DNA of 34,527 nt, taken from positions 1 to 34,527 of the forward strand of contig JANOFL010000146.1 of the NCBI GenBank assembly GCA_031405895.1. Direction: 5' to 3'. Shown here in pieces: positions 33,101-34,527 of the stretch. Position numbers and translations under genes: made by a program. Below the pieces are notes generated by a model. The model was not told the DNA's origin. It was given only the letters and a program-made list of their open reading frames with translations, and ran no database searches. Each line of letters opens with the position of its first letter. Position 1 is the first letter of the stretch. The stretch comes from BJ22 sp031405895. Its GTDB lineage: Bacteria; Planctomycetota; Planctomycetia; Pirellulales; Pirellulaceae.

Positions 33101-33847
33101 ATGAAACCGGCTGCACGATTCGTTTCCGTCCTTCTGGGCGGCTGGATGGCACTCGGTGCCATGGCGGCGGTGGGCTTGGTCGCGGATGGTGAACGCGGGC
33201 CAGGAACCGTGGCCGATGTCGACTTCGTTCGCGACATCAAGCCGCTTTTTGAGCAACACTGTCTGAAGTGTCATGGCCCGAAAGAGGAAAAGACGTTCAG
33301 GATCGATGACCGGGACATGACGGTCGACTCGTACGTCGAGGCTGGCGATGCCGACGCAAGCACGCTCTACGAATGCCTGGTCTCGGACGACGAAGAAGCC
33401 CTGATGCCGCCGGCGGGTGAGAACGATCCGCTGACGCCCGCCGAAATCGGGCTGATCAGGGACTGGATCAATGAAGGGGCGAAGTGGCCGGATGACGTGA
33501 CGTTTGTCCTGGCGGAAGAGGAACCGGGGGACCAGGATCCGGACCAGCCCGAGCCCGGCAACGAACCGAGCGCCGACACTTCCAAACAGGATGGCGGACA
33601 AGGAGACACTGCCGCCCCCGGCCAGACGGCACCGTCGGAAGCAGTACCTCAGCCCGAACAGGCTGCCGCGCCGGCCAAGCCGACCTTGCGACAGGCGTGG
33701 CTGGCACTGGGGCCGCTCCACCCGGCCCTGGTCCACTTGCCGATCGGGCTGCTGTGCGGGGCGGGGCTGTTCGCGCTGTTTGGCTTGCGCGGCAATTTCG
33801 TCATGAGCGCTTTGACATTTTCCAATTTTCTTTTTTTAACTTTATGA
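33101..33847 (+). CDS. Planctomycete cytochrome (PSCyt1) / DUF2231-like membrane protein, 3' end cut by AT-rich DNA
   Basis: This is an exported protein with an N-terminal signal or anchor ('RFVSVLLGGWMALGAMAAVGLV') and a c-type heme motif C54-L-K-C57-H58. It also has the planctomycete PSCyt1 pattern 'LMPPAGENDPLTPAEIGLIRDWINEGAKWP' (Met102 a likely axial ligand). A Glu/Pro-rich linker (about 135-190) leads to 'HPALVHLPIGLLCGAGLFALFGLRGNFVMS', the start of a DUF2231-like membrane domain. At about 33806 the sequence turns AT-rich and the frame continues only 13 residues ('ALTFSNFLFLTL') to a stop. The real protein must be longer. GGGAAAGAG before ATG 33101 is a good ribosome site. Confidence 0.85.
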   Translation: MKPAARFVSVLLGGWMALGAMAAVGLVADGERGPGTVADVDFVRDIKPLFEQHCLKCHGPKEEKTFRIDDRDMTVDSYVEAGDADASTLYECLVSDDEEALMPPAGENDPLTPAEIGLIRDWINEGAKWPDDVTFVLAEEEPGDQDPDQPEPGNEPSADTSKQDGGQGDTAAPGQTAPSEAVPQPEQAAAPAKPTLRQAWLALGPLHPALVHLPIGLLCGAGLFALFGLRGNFVMSALTFSNFLFLTL

Positions 33848-34440
33848 ATTTATTTATGATAACTTATTGCAATAACTCTATCATAACGATTGCCTCCTTG
33901 CTTTGATAATTAAATTAATCTACATTTGGTTCCTTAAGTTGACTCACAATGCATGATTTAACGTAATGAGGAAGAAGTGAACTTTTTTTTCAGAAAATTT
34001 AATAAACAAACTGAGACGAACCGAATCCAAACTCAACAGAAACAAAATCTTCACGCTGAACAAAAAAAAATTCGAATTCGGCGCATTTTTTATGAGCACG
34101 TGTTTCCGGTTTTATTAATTTTATTCAAAACATCCTTTCCATTTTCTGCCCACTGGAAAAATCCCGTTTAAAAATTATTTGACTTTCCATTTGACTTTCC
34201 ATTTAACCTTTACAAAATATATCAATTACAACAATTATCTACAAGCAATAAATTGCAGATTCTCTCGATTTTCACAGCATGTGGTTTCGCAGTTTAATAA
34301 ACATTTCAATGGCAATTGAAGAATTAAAAAATAAAGTAATCAAAGATGATTTTTCACACGATAATGATCTATTTTCCGAAGTATCAAATTCTCATTCTCA
34401 CCTGAATGTTTTGGCTCGTTCTTCACTAGGAATGTTCCTT
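33806..34440. other. AT-rich, apparently non-coding block unlike the rest of the window
   Basis: The composition changes abruptly from high GC to strongly AT-rich, with poly-A and poly-T runs and no good gene. It holds a 12-base tandem repeat (TTGACTTTCCAT twice, 34179-34202). Short open frames (33977-34171, 34279-34488) have no recognisable protein. It looks eukaryote-like or from an AT-rich organism and joins two broken bacterial genes. The left edge is placed by where the DUF2231-like protein loses similarity; the right edge is within about 10 bases of 34440. Confidence 0.8.
34179..34202. repeat. 12-base tandem repeat in the AT-rich block
   Basis: Two exact adjacent copies of TTGACTTTCCAT. 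Confidence 0.85.
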
Positions 34441-34527
34441 CGAAGCGGCGCTGCCGTTGTAGTGCGCGTATTTCGGGTAGGCGCATAGGGGCCGCGAGCG
34501 GTTGGGGAAGACGGCCGTGCCGCGCGC
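34426..34527 (-). CDS. C-terminal fragment of a tannase/feruloyl-esterase-like protein
   Basis: Reading the minus strand in from the window edge gives 'ARGTAVFPNRSRPLCAYPKYAHYNGS', then 'AASKEHS' and a TAG. 'RxRPLCxYPxYAxYNGS' matches, from memory, the conserved C-terminal end of tannase/feruloyl esterase family proteins, which normally continue 'G....A..F.C'. The last ~7 residues before the stop lie in or next to the AT-rich block, so the true C-terminus is probably lost. Only 33 residues are visible, so the call rests on one short motif. Confidence 0.55.
   Translation of the reverse strand, partial: ARGTAVFPNRSRPLCAYPKYAHYNGSAASKEHS

Noticed and set aside
32480..33736. Minus-strand frame of 418 residues
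   Set aside because: It is antisense to the P-II and cytochrome genes and crosses their intergenic region; no motifs.
34279..34488. Small gene in the AT-rich block
   Set aside because: The 69-residue frame crosses the composition break and overlaps the tannase-like fragment on the other strand; no family resemblance.

Overview
The window looks like a high-GC planctomycete chromosome or metagenome contig. The lineage call rests on the gene families. There is a PSCyt1-type cytochrome domain fused to a DUF2231-like membrane domain (33101-33847). An exported protein starts with an LEPR-like 'LDARRMLAG' motif (20433-22091). Two ECF sigma factors sit beside membrane-anchored anti-sigma fusions. 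A hypothetical protein begins 'MAFRIAPHVIWGEI', a pattern I associate with planctomycetes. No rRNA, tRNA or CRISPR array was seen.

Layout. 1-5216: a large RHS/YD-repeat protein, probably open at the 5' edge. Its last ~190 residues switch to a lower-GC, extremely cysteine-rich tip, and its stop codon overlaps a small single-pass membrane protein, as in polymorphic toxin-immunity loci. 5217-7411: intergenic debris and a group II intron on the minus strand, between two hairpins, with its reverse transcriptase broken by an in-frame amber codon. 7973-14579: a two-lobed M16 metallopeptidase, a Uma2-like nuclease, an intact HtrA-like protease and a catalytically dead HtrA-like lipoprotein with its PDZ domain inside the protease fold. 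14752-18897: a bacterial SNF2 ATPase and its usual SWIM zinc-finger partner. 19156-22091: a conserved hypothetical and the LEPR-type exported protein. 22231-24338: an OmpR-type response regulator and histidine kinase overlapping by 4 bases.

24562-29850 holds two convergent sigma/anti-sigma modules. One is an ECF sigma with a von Willebrand A protein that has an anti-sigma-like N-terminus. The other is an ECF sigma with an anti-sigma-like protein carrying a pilin-like helix and a DUF1559-like outer part. Between them lies a 249-base composite of nested hairpins that includes a good intrinsic terminator. 30154-32944 holds an NCS2-like permease, a SAM methyltransferase translationally coupled to it, and a P-II-like signalling protein. 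The last planctomycete gene, the cytochrome/DUF2231 protein, is cut off near 33806.

From about 33806 to 34440 the DNA becomes strongly AT-rich and non-coding. It then returns to high GC in the last ~90 bases, where the minus strand encodes what looks like the C-terminal end of a tannase/feruloyl esterase. The AT-rich block therefore sits between two unrelated broken genes. An assembly chimera is the simplest reading; a real insertion with deletion is the alternative.

A recurring theme is long, near-perfect inverted repeats at gene ends (19008-19045, 24335-24415, 25133-25243, 27832-28080, 32485-32593). Each has a different sequence, which suggests several families of REP- or MITE-like elements in this genome. 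The most promising undescribed biology is the cysteine-rich RHS tip with its overlapping membrane gene, followed by the pseudo-HtrA and the pilin-like/anti-sigma fusion.
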